From CAZKVJ01 sp964556225 (GTDB lineage Bacteria > Actinomycetota > Acidimicrobiia > Acidimicrobiales > Ilumatobacteraceae), in contig CAZKVJ010000008.1 in assembly GCA_964556225.1 (NCBI GenBank), forward strand, positions 90,710 through 154,709: DNA of 64,000 nt, given 5' to 3'. Below are positions 52,537-60,326 of this stretch, one piece after another (the stretch's first letter is position 1; the number at the start of each line of letters is the position of its first letter). A program made the position numbers and the translations under genes. Under the pieces are notes generated by a model. It saw only the letters and a list, made by a program, of their open reading frames with translations. It ran no database searches and had not been told where the DNA came from.

Positions 52537-52803
52537 ATGACCGCTCCCATCACCTGGACGGTGGCCATCACGTTCAGCGAGCACGAAGGCATGACCCGAG
52601 CCGACGCCGTGATCAGCGGCGCCCCGGACGAGATCCGGGGATGGGGTCGGGCCAAGCGCAACCCCAGCGACCCGGACCTGCCCGCCATCGGCCACGAGGT
52701 GGCCGCGTCGCGGGCGCTGACCGACCTGGCCCACCACCTGCTCGAGCAGGCCGCTCACCGGATCGAGGACTGGCAGGGCACCCCCGCGCACCTCACCAGC
52801 TGA
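52537..52803 (+). CDS. DUF1876 domain protein
   Basis: An 88-residue protein matching DUF1876, a small actinobacterial family with a dsRNA-binding-domain-like fold: ITWTVAITFSEHEGMTRADAVISG, GWGRAKRNPSDPDLPAIGHEVAASRALTDLAHHLLE. The function is unknown. A strong ribosome binding site GGAAGGAGG lies 6 nt before the ATG. It is divergent from the TPP enzyme gene across 127 bp, in which I see no clear promoter. Confidence 0.85.
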   Translation: MTAPITWTVAITFSEHEGMTRADAVISGAPDEIRGWGRAKRNPSDPDLPAIGHEVAASRALTDLAHHLLEQAAHRIEDWQGTPAHLTS

Positions 52804-52807
52804 GCCC

Positions 52808-54025
52808 CTACTCGGGCACCTCGAGCCGAGCGCTCCCACTGGCGATCAGCGCGTCGATGTCGTCGTCCGTGCGACCGAGCTCACGGAGGACGTCGACGGT
52901 GTGCTCGCCGAGGCGTGGCGCGATCCATCGCGGCGCCCACGGCGTGCCGTGGAAGTCGGACGGCGTGGCGATCATGGTCGTGGTGCCGAACTCGTCGGGC
53001 ACCTCGACCAGCCCGCCGGCGTGGCGGAGCTGGGGGTCGTTCACGACCTCGCTGGGCGTGTTGACGGGGGCCCAGAACATCTCGGGGTCGGCGTCGAAGC
53101 GCTCCGCCCACTCGTCGAGCGGCCTGGTTGCGAACTCGGCGTCGAGGAGGGCGATGAGTTCTCGCGCGTTGAGGTAGCGGTCGAGCGCGGTGGCGAAGCG
53201 CGGGTCGTCGATCCACTCCGGGTGATCGACGCAGCGGGCCAGGGACGGCCAGTGGCGGTCGCCCTCCAGCCCGACGAGCCAGAACCGACGGCCGTCGCCG
53301 GCGGTGTAGTTGTTGATGCACGGGTTGGCCATGGTGGCCCGGTCGCCGATCGCCGCGTGCTGGCCCCACCCGAGCACCATGTTCAGGTCGAAGCCGACCG
53401 TGTACACGCCCTGGCGCAGCAGCGACGTCGACACGAGCTGTCCCCGGCCGGTGCGCTCCCGCACGAACAGCGCGGCGGCGATCGCCCCCGCCAGCTGCAT
53501 CCCCGTGGGGTGGTCGCCCATGCCGCCCCGCTGGAACGGCAGCTCCCCGTCGGGCGAGGCGAGCAGGCCGGCGATGCCAGCGCGGGCCCAGTAGGCCGCC
53601 ACGTCGTAGGCCGCCCGACCGGCGTCGGGGCCCTCGAGGCCGTACCCGGAGATGTGCCCGTAGACCAGCCGGGGATCTCGGGCGAGCAGCGTGTCGGGGT
53701 CGAGGCCGAGACGGACCAGGGCGTCCATGCGCACGTTGCTGATGAACACGTCGGCACCGTCGATGAGCTCGAGGGCGACGTCGCGTCCGGCCTCGGTGGT
53801 CAGGTCGAGCACGATCGAGCGCTTGCCGCGATTGTCGAGCTCGAAGATCGGGTTGTTGGGGAGATCGCCCCCGAGCATCCGGCGGAACATGCGCGCCGGG
53901 TCACCGGCCGGTGGCTCGATCTTCACGACGTCGGCACCCCAATCGGCGAGCACGCCCCCCGCTGCGGGGCCGGCGACCCACACACCGATCTCCACCACCC
54001 GCACACCCGTCATCGGTCCGCTCAT
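52808..54025 (-). CDS. CaiB/BaiF-type CoA transferase (family III)
   Basis: A 405-residue protein with the family N-terminus GVRVVEIGVWVAGPAAGGVLADWGADVVKIEPPAGDPAR, LDLTTEAGRDVALELI, and an aspartate in AAYDVAAYWARAGIA at the catalytic position. It moves CoA between carboxylic acids, or racemises 2-methylacyl-CoA esters; the two cannot be separated here. A GGAGG site precedes the ATG. It is convergent with the DUF1876 gene. Confidence 0.9.
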   Translation of the reverse strand: MSGPMTGVRVVEIGVWVAGPAAGGVLADWGADVVKIEPPAGDPARMFRRMLGGDLPNNPIFELDNRGKRSIVLDLTTEAGRDVALELIDGADVFISNVRMDALVRLGLDPDTLLARDPRLVYGHISGYGLEGPDAGRAAYDVAAYWARAGIAGLLASPDGELPFQRGGMGDHPTGMQLAGAIAAALFVRERTGRGQLVSTSLLRQGVYTVGFDLNMVLGWGQHAAIGDRATMANPCINNYTAGDGRRFWLVGLEGDRHWPSLARCVDHPEWIDDPRFATALDRYLNARELIALLDAEFATRPLDEWAERFDADPEMFWAPVNTPSEVVNDPQLRHAGGLVEVPDEFGTTTMIATPSDFHGTPWAPRWIAPRLGEHTVDVLRELGRTDDDIDALIASGSARLEVPE

Positions 54026-54113
54026 GGCCCCTCCGAGATGACCTGCACCGCTCGGGCACGGTAGCGGTCGCGCCGGATGGGAGATCGACTCGACGAGGTG
54101 CGAGGATGAATAG

Positions 54114-54866
54114 ATGCCTCACCAGCGCGGACGCCTCTCGCTCACCATCTGGTCCGCGTGGTCGTGGGCGGTGCTCGGCACGTGCGTCGCTCTGTGGCTG
54201 CCGGCCATGGCGATCCTCCGGGTCGTCACCATGCCCTTCGACCCCGCCCGCTACTGGACCGGCTTCCTCTTCCGCAAGCTGGCCGTGGTGCACCAGCGGC
54301 TCACGCCGCTGTGGCACTTCAAGGTCACGGGAGACCTGCCGGCCGACCCGCGCAAGCCGTACGTGGTGGTGTCGAACCACGAGTCGTTCGTCGACATCCT
54401 GCTCATCAGCCATCTCCCGTGGGAGATGAAATGGCTGTCGAAGGTGGAGATGTTCAAGATCCCGGTCGTGGGGTGGCTGATGCGCCTGGCCGGCGATGTC
54501 CCGCTGTTGCGCGGCTCGGGCGAGAGCGCGCTCACCGCGCTCGCGGCCTGCCGCGAGCGGCTGAGCAAGCGGGTCTCGGTGATGATCTTCCCGGAGGGCA
54601 CGCGCTCGACCACCGGCGAGCTGCTCGAGTTCAAAGATGGTGCGTTCCGCCTGGCGATCGAAGCCGGCGTCGACATCCTGCCGCTGGCCGTCAGCGGCAC
54701 ACGTGATGCGCTCCGCAAGCACGACTGGCGCCTCGGCGAGGCCTCCGCCGTGGTCAAGGTGCTCCCACCGGTGTCCACGGCCGGATTGACGCTCGGAGAC
54801 GTCGACGACCTGCGCGCCCGGGTGCGCGAGCTGATCGCTGCGGAGCACGCGGCGATGAGGGCCTGA
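54114..54866 (+). CDS. plsC: 1-acyl-sn-glycerol-3-phosphate acyltransferase
   Basis: A 250-residue protein with an N-terminal hydrophobic segment, VVVSNHESFVDILLI (motif I, HX4D), KIPVVGWLMRLAGDVPLLRG (motif II) and MIFPEGTRSTTGELLEFKDGAFRLAI (motif III). This is the standard PlsC that acylates lysophosphatidic acid. Of the three acyltransferase genes in this window it is the closest to canonical PlsC. The upstream sequence GAGGATGAATAG gives a weak ribosome binding site. Confidence 0.9.
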   Translation: MPHQRGRLSLTIWSAWSWAVLGTCVALWLPAMAILRVVTMPFDPARYWTGFLFRKLAVVHQRLTPLWHFKVTGDLPADPRKPYVVVSNHESFVDILLISHLPWEMKWLSKVEMFKIPVVGWLMRLAGDVPLLRGSGESALTALAACRERLSKRVSVMIFPEGTRSTTGELLEFKDGAFRLAIEAGVDILPLAVSGTRDALRKHDWRLGEASAVVKVLPPVSTAGLTLGDVDDLRARVRELIAAEHAAMRA

Positions 54867-54956
54867 GCCGAGAACCCTGGACAGTCGCCATGGGCGCCGC
54901 GGTACGCTCCGGCGACGGGGGATCCGCCCATCCCCACCCCGCGAGAGGAGCACCGC

Positions 54957-55202
54957 ATGAAGAAGTTCATCCTGATCGTGTTGGCCTTGGTCGGCGCAGC
55001 CGTGATCGTCGGCGCACTCACCCAGAAGCGCTCCAGCGGCAAGTCGTTCTCGCAGCTGGCCACCGACGCGCAGTCGACGGTGTCGTCGCAGCTGTCGAAG
55101 GTCCGCTCGCGCGGTGCCGACGCAGCCGCCGAGGCGAGCGAGACCGTCGAGTCCGCGGCCGAGACCGTCACCGAGGCGGCGAGCGAGGCCCTCTCCGCCT
55201 GA
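54957..55202 (+). CDS. Small membrane-anchored protein with amphipathic Ala/Ser/Glu tail
   Basis: An 81-residue protein. A single N-terminal helix (KKFILIVLALVGAAVIVGALT) is followed by a basic patch and a long Ala/Glu/Ser/Thr helix (AAAEASETVESAAETVTEAASEAL) resembling YtxH-type stress proteins. The function is unknown. GAGAGGAG 6 nt before the ATG is a good ribosome binding site, and the following hairpin ends a single-gene transcript. Confidence 0.7.
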   Translation: MKKFILIVLALVGAAVIVGALTQKRSSGKSFSQLATDAQSTVSSQLSKVRSRGADAAAEASETVESAAETVTEAASEALSA

Positions 55203-55225
55203 GCGCTCGAGCGCGATGCGGCCGC

Positions 55226-55260
55226 GAAGGGGGCCGGTGCCGGGAGGCCCGGCCCCCTTC
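55226..55260 (+). terminator. GC-rich stem-loop terminator
   Basis: GAAGGGGGCCGG (55226-55237) pairs with CCGGCCCCCTTC (55249-55260), a perfect 12-bp stem around 11 nt, 23 nt after the small-protein stop. There is no T-run, as is common for actinobacterial terminators. Confidence 0.65.
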
Positions 55261-55285
55261 GTCGCGTCCGGATCCGGATCACGCG

Positions 55286-55330
55286 TACGCTCCGGGTGTG
55301 AGCGAGTGGAACGAGAGCGGGGGGACATGA
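55286..55330 (+). promoter_or_regulatory. Leaderless 10-codon leader ORF coupled to the flavin-binding protein gene
   Basis: TACGCT (55286-55291) ends 6 nt before a GTG at 55298. That GTG opens ten codons (VSEWNESGGT) ending in TGA at 55328-55330, which overlaps the ATG at 55327 as ATGA. The layout suggests that ribosomes load on the leaderless mini-ORF and reinitiate on the gene, or that the GTG marks a misread gene start. Confidence 0.4.
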
Positions 55331-55746
55331 GCACCTACACGATGCCCGACGACGTCCGAGAGCTGTTCGCCGGCGCCAACTACGCGCACCTGGCCACCTT
55401 GCGCCACGACGGGTCGCCGCGCAGCTGGGTGGTCTGGGTCGGCGTCGAGGGTGATCACCTCCTGGTGTGCACCGGTGACGACACCTGGAAGGCCCGCGAC
55501 ATGATCGCCGATCCACGCGTGTCGCTGTCGGTGTGCGACCTGCACAACCCCTATCGGATGGCGTCCGTGCAAGGGCGGGTGATCGAGGTGCGCAACGACC
55601 ACGACAGCGAGTACATGGACGCCATCTCCCACAAGTACACCGGCCAGCCGTTCCCGATCCGCGGCCCGGGTCGGGTCTGCTTCGTGATCGAACCGATCAA
55701 GGGCGCCAGCCGCCACCTGCCGTTCTCCCACTCACCGGCGCGATGA
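55327..55746 (+). CDS. Pyridoxamine-5'-phosphate-oxidase-like flavin/F420-binding protein
   Basis: A 139-residue split-barrel protein: ANYAHLATLRHDGSPRSWVVWVGVEGDHLLVCTGDDTWKARDMIADPRVSLSVCD is the flavin/F420-binding half of the PNPOx-like superfamily, and GRVCFVIEPIKGASRHLPF closes the barrel. Actinobacterial members often use F420; which cofactor is used here is uncertain. The ATG at 55327 was chosen by the family N-terminus and the GGGGGG just before it. Confidence 0.8.
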   Translation: MSTYTMPDDVRELFAGANYAHLATLRHDGSPRSWVVWVGVEGDHLLVCTGDDTWKARDMIADPRVSLSVCDLHNPYRMASVQGRVIEVRNDHDSEYMDAISHKYTGQPFPIRGPGRVCFVIEPIKGASRHLPFSHSPAR

Positions 55747-55755
55747 CGAGCAGGT

Positions 55756-56487
55756 TCAGTGGCGCTCGGTGAACCCGTAGCACTCCCGCAGGTGGGCGTC
55801 GGTCAGCACGTGCTCCGGTGAGCCGACGGCGATGATCCGGTGTGCCAGCAGCATCACGGTGTCGGCCTGCTCGGCGTCGGCGAGGTCGTGGGTCGCCATC
55901 ACCACCAGCGCCCCGCGCCGGCGCTCCCCCTCGATCGCCTCCGCCACCGCCACCCGGCCGGCCGCGTCCAGGCTGGCCGTCGGCTCGTCGATCAGCAGCA
56001 CGTCGGCCTGGCGGGCCAGCGCCTGCGCGAGGTGGGCACGCTGCTGCTGCCCCCCGGACAGCTCCGACAGCGGCCGGTCGGCGAAGCGGTCCACGCCGAG
56101 GCGCTCCATCGCCGCTGCCACCGCTGCCCGATCACGAGGGCCGACGCGACGCATCAGACCGAGTGCCGCGAAGCGCCCCATGGCCACGATGTCACGGGCG
56201 CGCAACGGGAGCGTGAAGCTCGAGGCCGGGTGCTGCGCCAGGTACGCGACCCGGCCGGGGAGCGAGCCGGGCGCCTGCCCGAGCACCTCGACCCGGCCCC
56301 GGACCGGTGCCAGCAGCCCGGCGAACGTCTTGATGAGCGTCGACTTGCCGGAGCCGTTCGTGCCCATGAGCACGAGCAGGTCACCCGGGGCGAGCGACAG
56401 GTCGACACCGTCCACCACGGTGACCCCGTCGTAGCCGGCGGCGAGCGCGCTGGCCACCAGCACTGGTCGGGCGACGCCAGGCGTCAT
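55756..56487 (-). CDS. znuC: Zinc/manganese ABC transporter ATPase
   Basis: A 243-residue ATPase with Walker A GTNGSGKST, LSGGQQQR and Walker B LLIDEPTASLD. The sequence YLAQHPASSFTLPLRARDIVAMGR is of the ZnuC/MntB group. It is third in the order binding protein, permease, ATPase; its ATG at 56487 overlaps the permease stop by 4 nt. A Zur-like box upstream of the binding protein favours zinc over manganese. Confidence 0.87.
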   Translation of the reverse strand: MTPGVARPVLVASALAAGYDGVTVVDGVDLSLAPGDLLVLMGTNGSGKSTLIKTFAGLLAPVRGRVEVLGQAPGSLPGRVAYLAQHPASSFTLPLRARDIVAMGRFAALGLMRRVGPRDRAAVAAAMERLGVDRFADRPLSELSGGQQQRAHLAQALARQADVLLIDEPTASLDAAGRVAVAEAIEGERRRGALVVMATHDLADAEQADTVMLLAHRIIAVGSPEHVLTDAHLRECYGFTERH

Positions 56488-57338
56488 GTCGTGACCGCCC
56501 GGCGCTGGGTGCGAAGCCCACGGATCTCCGTCCACCCGTAGGCGATCCCGAACAGCACGACGGCGCTGAACACCATGCTCGCCCCAGCGGCGAGGTCGAA
56601 GTGGTAGCTGATCAGCAGCCCGACGTAGCTGGCCAGCGATCCGGTCACGGCGGCGACGGCCATCATGGTGCCGACGCGACGCGCCAGCAGCGCACCGGTG
56701 GCTGCCGGGGCGAGCAGCATCCCGAACACCAACAGCGTGCCCACCGTCTGGAACGATGCGATGACGGTCAGCGCGACGAGCCCGAGCATCGCCAGCTCGT
56801 AGCGACGCACGTGGAAGCCGGAGGTCTGGCACAGGTCGGCGTCGACGCACAGGAGCAGGAAGGGCCGGCGGCACACGAACGCCACCCCGGCGACGACCAC
56901 GAGTGCGAGCACCTGCCACCACAGCTCGGTCGTGTTCACGCCGAGCACCTCACCGAAGAGGATGCGGGTGAGGTCCCCCGAGAAGCTCCCTGAGCGGGAT
57001 GTGATCATGACGCCGAGCGCCAGCATGCCGACGAACAGCAGGCCGATCGCGGTGTCGCTCGACAGCCGGGACCGCCGCGTCAAGAGCGCGACGCCGCCCA
57101 TCATCAGGACCGTCCCGAGCACGGCACCGAACACCGCCGGAAGGCCCAGGAGCAGCGCACCGGCGATGCCCGGGAGCACGCCGTGGGCCAGTGCGTCACC
57201 GACGAACGCCAGACCACGCAGGACCACGAACGTGCCGACCACGGCGCACGACAGGGAGACCAGGACCCCGGCGAGCAGGGCGTGGCGGAGGAACTCGTTG
57301 TCCGTGAACGGGGCGATGAGGTCGTCGACGAGGTTCAC
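56484..57338 (-). CDS. znuB: Zinc/manganese ABC transporter permease
   Basis: A 284-residue membrane protein of the ABC-3 family, with FLRHALLAGVLVSLSCAVVGTFVVLRGLAFVGDALAHGVLPGIAGALLLG at the N-terminus and about eight hydrophobic segments. It forms the membrane channel for the metal delivered by the lipoprotein encoded upstream. The GTG start overlaps the binding-protein stop by 4 nt. Confidence 0.88.
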   Translation of the reverse strand: MNLVDDLIAPFTDNEFLRHALLAGVLVSLSCAVVGTFVVLRGLAFVGDALAHGVLPGIAGALLLGLPAVFGAVLGTVLMMGGVALLTRRSRLSSDTAIGLLFVGMLALGVMITSRSGSFSGDLTRILFGEVLGVNTTELWWQVLALVVVAGVAFVCRRPFLLLCVDADLCQTSGFHVRRYELAMLGLVALTVIASFQTVGTLLVFGMLLAPAATGALLARRVGTMMAVAAVTGSLASYVGLLISYHFDLAAGASMVFSAVVLFGIAYGWTEIRGLRTQRRAVTT

Positions 57339-58255
57339 GACCCCGTCAGCCCCTCGGCGATGCGCTCGGCGATCGTGCGCACGAGGGTGGAGTAGTCGCT
57401 CTCGTCGTCGAGGCCGTGGCTCGGCAGCTCGACCACCGCCACACCGGTCTCGTCGGCGAGCTGGCGGACCACGTCGTCGGGCGTCCCCACCTCGGTGAAC
57501 ACCGCCGCCACGCCGGTGCGCTCCACCAGCTCGCGCAGGTCGGCGACGTGCAGGGCCGAGGCCTCGGCCGTGCTGGAGAGGCCCGGGACCACCGTGCCCA
57601 CCACCTCACACCCGTATCGCTCGGCGAAGTAGGCGAGGGACTCGTGACCGGTGACGAGCTGGCACGTACCCGGCGCGAGCACCGACAGCGACTGGCGGAT
57701 CGCGGCGTCGTCGTCGGCCAGGCTGGCGAGCACGCCAGCCTCCCCCGCCGACAGGTCCACGCCGAGCGCCGCCTCCAGCGCGTCGGCCAGCGCCGGGACC
57801 ATCTCGGCCATCGTGGCGGGGTCGGTCCAGACGTGGGGATCGTCGGGGCCGTGCTCGTCAGGGTCGGCGGCCACCAGCAGCCGGACGTAGTCGGTCACCA
57901 TGAACGTCGCCACACCGTCGGCGGCGGCCTGCTCGATCACCTCGACGAGCCCCTCCTCCAGGTCGAGCCCGTTGGCGACCACGAGCGACGCCTCGCCGAT
58001 CCGCTCCACGTCCTTCGCCGACGGCTCGTACTCGTGGGGATCCTGCCCGTTCGGCACGAGCACCGTGACGTCGGCGGCGGGACCGACCAGCTCCGCCACG
58101 ATCGCCCCGATCGGCGCGAACGTGGCCACCACCCTCGGGCGCTCCGGGCGGTCGGCGCCGGAGTCGTCGCCACACCCGCCGAGCCCCGCGACGCCCATCA
58201 GCATCGCGATCGCGACCATTGACGGGCGCCCCGCCGAGTTGAGAGTGATTCCCAC
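57335..58255 (-). CDS. znuA: Zinc-binding lipoprotein of ABC transporter (cluster 9)
   Basis: A 306-residue exported protein. A hydrophobic signal ends in the lipobox GVAGLGGC, then comes the metal-binding fold with PNGQDPHEYEPSAKDVERI, DDPHVWTDPATMAEMV, VTGHESLAYFAERYG and VAAVFTEVGTPDDVV, including the histidines and the C-terminal acid expected of ZnuA/MntC. The histidine-rich loop is short (DPDEHGPDDPH). The GTG at 58255 gives an arginine-containing signal peptide and has AGGA upstream; the ATG at 58219 is an alternative and would leave the Zur-like box outside the gene. Confidence 0.87.
   Translation of the reverse strand: MGITLNSAGRPSMVAIAMLMGVAGLGGCGDDSGADRPERPRVVATFAPIGAIVAELVGPAADVTVLVPNGQDPHEYEPSAKDVERIGEASLVVANGLDLEEGLVEVIEQAAADGVATFMVTDYVRLLVAADPDEHGPDDPHVWTDPATMAEMVPALADALEAALGVDLSAGEAGVLASLADDDAAIRQSLSVLAPGTCQLVTGHESLAYFAERYGCEVVGTVVPGLSSTAEASALHVADLRELVERTGVAAVFTEVGTPDDVVRQLADETGVAVVELPSHGLDDESDYSTLVRTIAERIAEGLTGS
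58240..58254. promoter_or_regulatory. Candidate Zur box at the zinc transporter
   Basis: TGAGAGTGATTCCCA matches the Streptomyces-type Zur consensus TGAAAATGATTTTCA at 11 of 15 positions, with every difference a transition. An additional small palindrome ATTCCC-acaa-GGGAAT (58248-58263) overlaps it. It covers the GTG start at 58255 and lies 21 nt before the alternative ATG at 58219. Confidence 0.5.
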
Positions 58256-58294
58256 AAGGGAATTCCTACCGGCGCCGCCCAGGCGCCTGCAACC

Positions 58295-58762
58295 TCAGCC
58301 GAGTTGCTGGGCCAGGTAGTTCTCCACGCCGATCTGGCGGATCGTCTCGAGCTGGGTCTCGAGCCAGTCCGTGTGCGCTTCCTCGGACACCAAGATGCCG
58401 GCGAGCAGCTCGCGTGAGCCGTGGTCACCCCGGTCCATCGCCAGCGTCACCCCCCGGTTCAGCCGCTCGATGGCCGCGTACTCGAGCGCCAGGTCGGACT
58501 CGAACTGCTCGACGACCGTCTCACCGATGCGCAGCGGCGAGATCCGCTGCATGTTGGGCACCCCCTCGAGGTACAGGATGCGGTCGATGAGCTGCTCGGC
58601 GTGCTTCATCTCGTCGATCGACTCCAGGCGGACGTGGGCGCCGAGCTTGGCGTAGCCCCAGTTGTCGCACATCTTGGCGTGCACGAAGTACTGGTTGACC
58701 GCCGTGACCTCGGCGGTGAGGACTTCGTTCAGGAGCTCGATGACGTCGGGGTCGCCACGCAT
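58295..58762 (-). CDS. bfr: Bacterioferritin
   Basis: A 155-residue ferritin-like protein with ferroxidase ligands Glu18, Glu51, His54 and the later EYAAIERLNR and SEEAHTDWLETQ, plus Met52 in DEMKHAEQ, the heme ligand of Bfr. It stores iron in a 24-subunit shell. TACGGT (58775-58770, minus strand) is 7 nt before the ATG, so it may be transcribed separately, as well as from the promoter of the ferredoxin gene 13 nt upstream. Confidence 0.94.
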   Translation of the reverse strand: MRGDPDVIELLNEVLTAEVTAVNQYFVHAKMCDNWGYAKLGAHVRLESIDEMKHAEQLIDRILYLEGVPNMQRISPLRIGETVVEQFESDLALEYAAIERLNRGVTLAMDRGDHGSRELLAGILVSEEAHTDWLETQLETIRQIGVENYLAQQLG

Positions 58763-58775
58763 GGCGCCGACCGTA

Positions 58776-58967
58776 TCAAGCGACGGTGCCGAGGGCCGGT
58801 GCGACGTGGCGGCTCTCGGCGAGCAGCGCCTCGATCGACGGGTGGCAGGCCCCGCACGTGGTGCCGGCGCCGCAGTGCTCGCCGACCTCGGCGACCGTCT
58901 CGGCACCGCGCCGCACCGCCCGCCGGATCGCCCGGTCGCTCACGCCGTTGCAGTGGCACAGGATCAC
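58776..58967 (-). CDS. bfd: Bacterioferritin-associated ferredoxin
   Basis: A 63-residue BFD-like [2Fe-2S] protein with Cys4, Cys6, Cys38 and Cys41 (CxC...CxxC). Bfd docks on Bfr, reduces the heme and releases stored iron. Its position directly upstream of bfr, and an iron-box over its promoter, fit that role. The GTG start at 58967 sits about at the predicted transcription start. Confidence 0.92.
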   Translation of the reverse strand: MILCHCNGVSDRAIRRAVRRGAETVAEVGEHCGAGTTCGACHPSIEALLAESRHVAPALGTVA

Positions 58968-58968
58968 G

Positions 58969-59005
58969 AGACGTAAGGATTACCTAACACCCCCTCACCT
59001 GTCAA
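58969..59005 (-). promoter_or_regulatory. bfd-bfr promoter with IdeR/DtxR-like iron box
   Basis: TTGACA (59005-59000), 17 nt, TAATCC (58982-58977) on the minus strand. TTAGGTAATCCTTACGTCT (58987-58969) matches the IdeR consensus TWAGGTWAGSCTWACCTWA at 15 of 19 positions and covers the -10 box and start point, so iron-loaded IdeR would repress. Confidence 0.65.
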
Positions 59006-59048
59006 CCGAACGCCCTCGGGCGGGGTTGCGGAGGTACGGTCGACCGTC

Positions 59049-60263
59049 ATGCCGCCGGCCTTCCTCCACCCCTTCGCCAGGCCCACCCGGGAGCAGTTCG
59101 TGCGCATCGTGCGCGGCGAGGGCGCCCGGCTGTGGGACGCCGACGGCCGCGAGCTGATCGACGCCATGGCCAGCCTCTGGTACTGCGCGATCGGCCACGG
59201 CCGGGCCGAGATGGCCGACGCCGTGGCCGCCCAGATCCGCACCCTCGAGGCCTACAGCGCGTTCGACCCGTTCAGCAACGAGCCGGCGGAGCTGCTCGCC
59301 GAGCGGCTGCGGGCGATCGCCCCGATGGACGACGTCCGGGTTTTCCTGTGCTCCGGCGGCTCCGACGCCGTCGACACGGCGATGAAGCTCGCCCGGCTGG
59401 CCCACGTGCAGGCCGGCCACCCGGAGCGCACGCTCGTCATCTCCCGCACACGCGGCTACCACGGCGTGAACTACGGCGGCACCAGCGCCCAGGGGATCGC
59501 GCCGAACCGCACCGGGTACGGACCGCTCGTGCCCGATGTGGTCCAGGTCCCGCCCGACGACATCGAGGCCATGTCGGTGCTCATGGCCGAGCGCGCCGGC
59601 GAGGTGGCGGCCGTGCTGGCCGAGCCCGTGCAGGGCGCAGGGGGCGTGTACCCGCCGCCCGAGGGCTACCTCGAAGGATTGCGGGCGCTGTGCGACCGGC
59701 ACGGCGCGCTCCTGATCTTCGACGAGGTGATCTGCGGCTTCGGGCGGCTCGGCACCTGGTTCGGCGCCCACCACTTCGGCGTTCGCCCGGACCTCGTCAC
59801 GTTCGCGAAGGCGGTGACCTCCGGCTACCAGCCGCTCGGCGGCGTGCTGGTCGGCCCGGCGGTACGGGCGCCGCTCGAGGCCGACCCCGCGTTCGTCCTG
59901 CGCCACGGCTACACCTACAGCGGTCACCCGGCGGCCTGCGCGGCCGGGCTGGCGAACCTCACGATCATGGAGCGCGAGGGGCTCGTCGAGCGCGCCCACC
60001 ACGTGGGACGCCGCCTCGGCGACGGGCTGGCGGCGCTCGCGGCCGACGGTGTCATCGACCACGCCCGCGGCGAGGTCGCGGTCTGGGCCGCCGGCCTGCG
60101 GGCGGACCAGGACGCCACGGCGGTGCGCGACCGGATGCTGGAGCTCGGCGTGGTGACCCGCGCCATCAACACCGACACGGTCACGTTCTGTCCCCCGCTG
60201 GTGATCGAGGACCATCAGGTCGACCGGATCGTCGACGCCTTGGCGATGGCCGCCACCGGCTGA
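59049..60263 (+). CDS. Class III aminotransferase
   Basis: A 404-residue PLP enzyme with LCSGGSDAVDTAMKLAR, LIFDEVICGFGRLGTWFG and the PLP lysine in TFAKAVTSGYQPLGG. It belongs to the omega-amino-acid aminotransferase group (beta-alanine, GABA, putrescine and similar); the amino donor cannot be told. A TACGGT (59035-59040) lies 8 nt before the ATG. It is divergent from bfd and is followed by the LLM-flavin enzyme gene. Confidence 0.88.
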   Translation: MPPAFLHPFARPTREQFVRIVRGEGARLWDADGRELIDAMASLWYCAIGHGRAEMADAVAAQIRTLEAYSAFDPFSNEPAELLAERLRAIAPMDDVRVFLCSGGSDAVDTAMKLARLAHVQAGHPERTLVISRTRGYHGVNYGGTSAQGIAPNRTGYGPLVPDVVQVPPDDIEAMSVLMAERAGEVAAVLAEPVQGAGGVYPPPEGYLEGLRALCDRHGALLIFDEVICGFGRLGTWFGAHHFGVRPDLVTFAKAVTSGYQPLGGVLVGPAVRAPLEADPAFVLRHGYTYSGHPAACAAGLANLTIMEREGLVERAHHVGRRLGDGLAALAADGVIDHARGEVAVWAAGLRADQDATAVRDRMLELGVVTRAINTDTVTFCPPLVIEDHQVDRIVDALAMAATG

Positions 60264-60326
60264 GGTCGCCGACCGCCGCGCCGACCTGCCTAGAGTCACG
60301 GCACGGCGACCCGGGGGGATGGGCCA

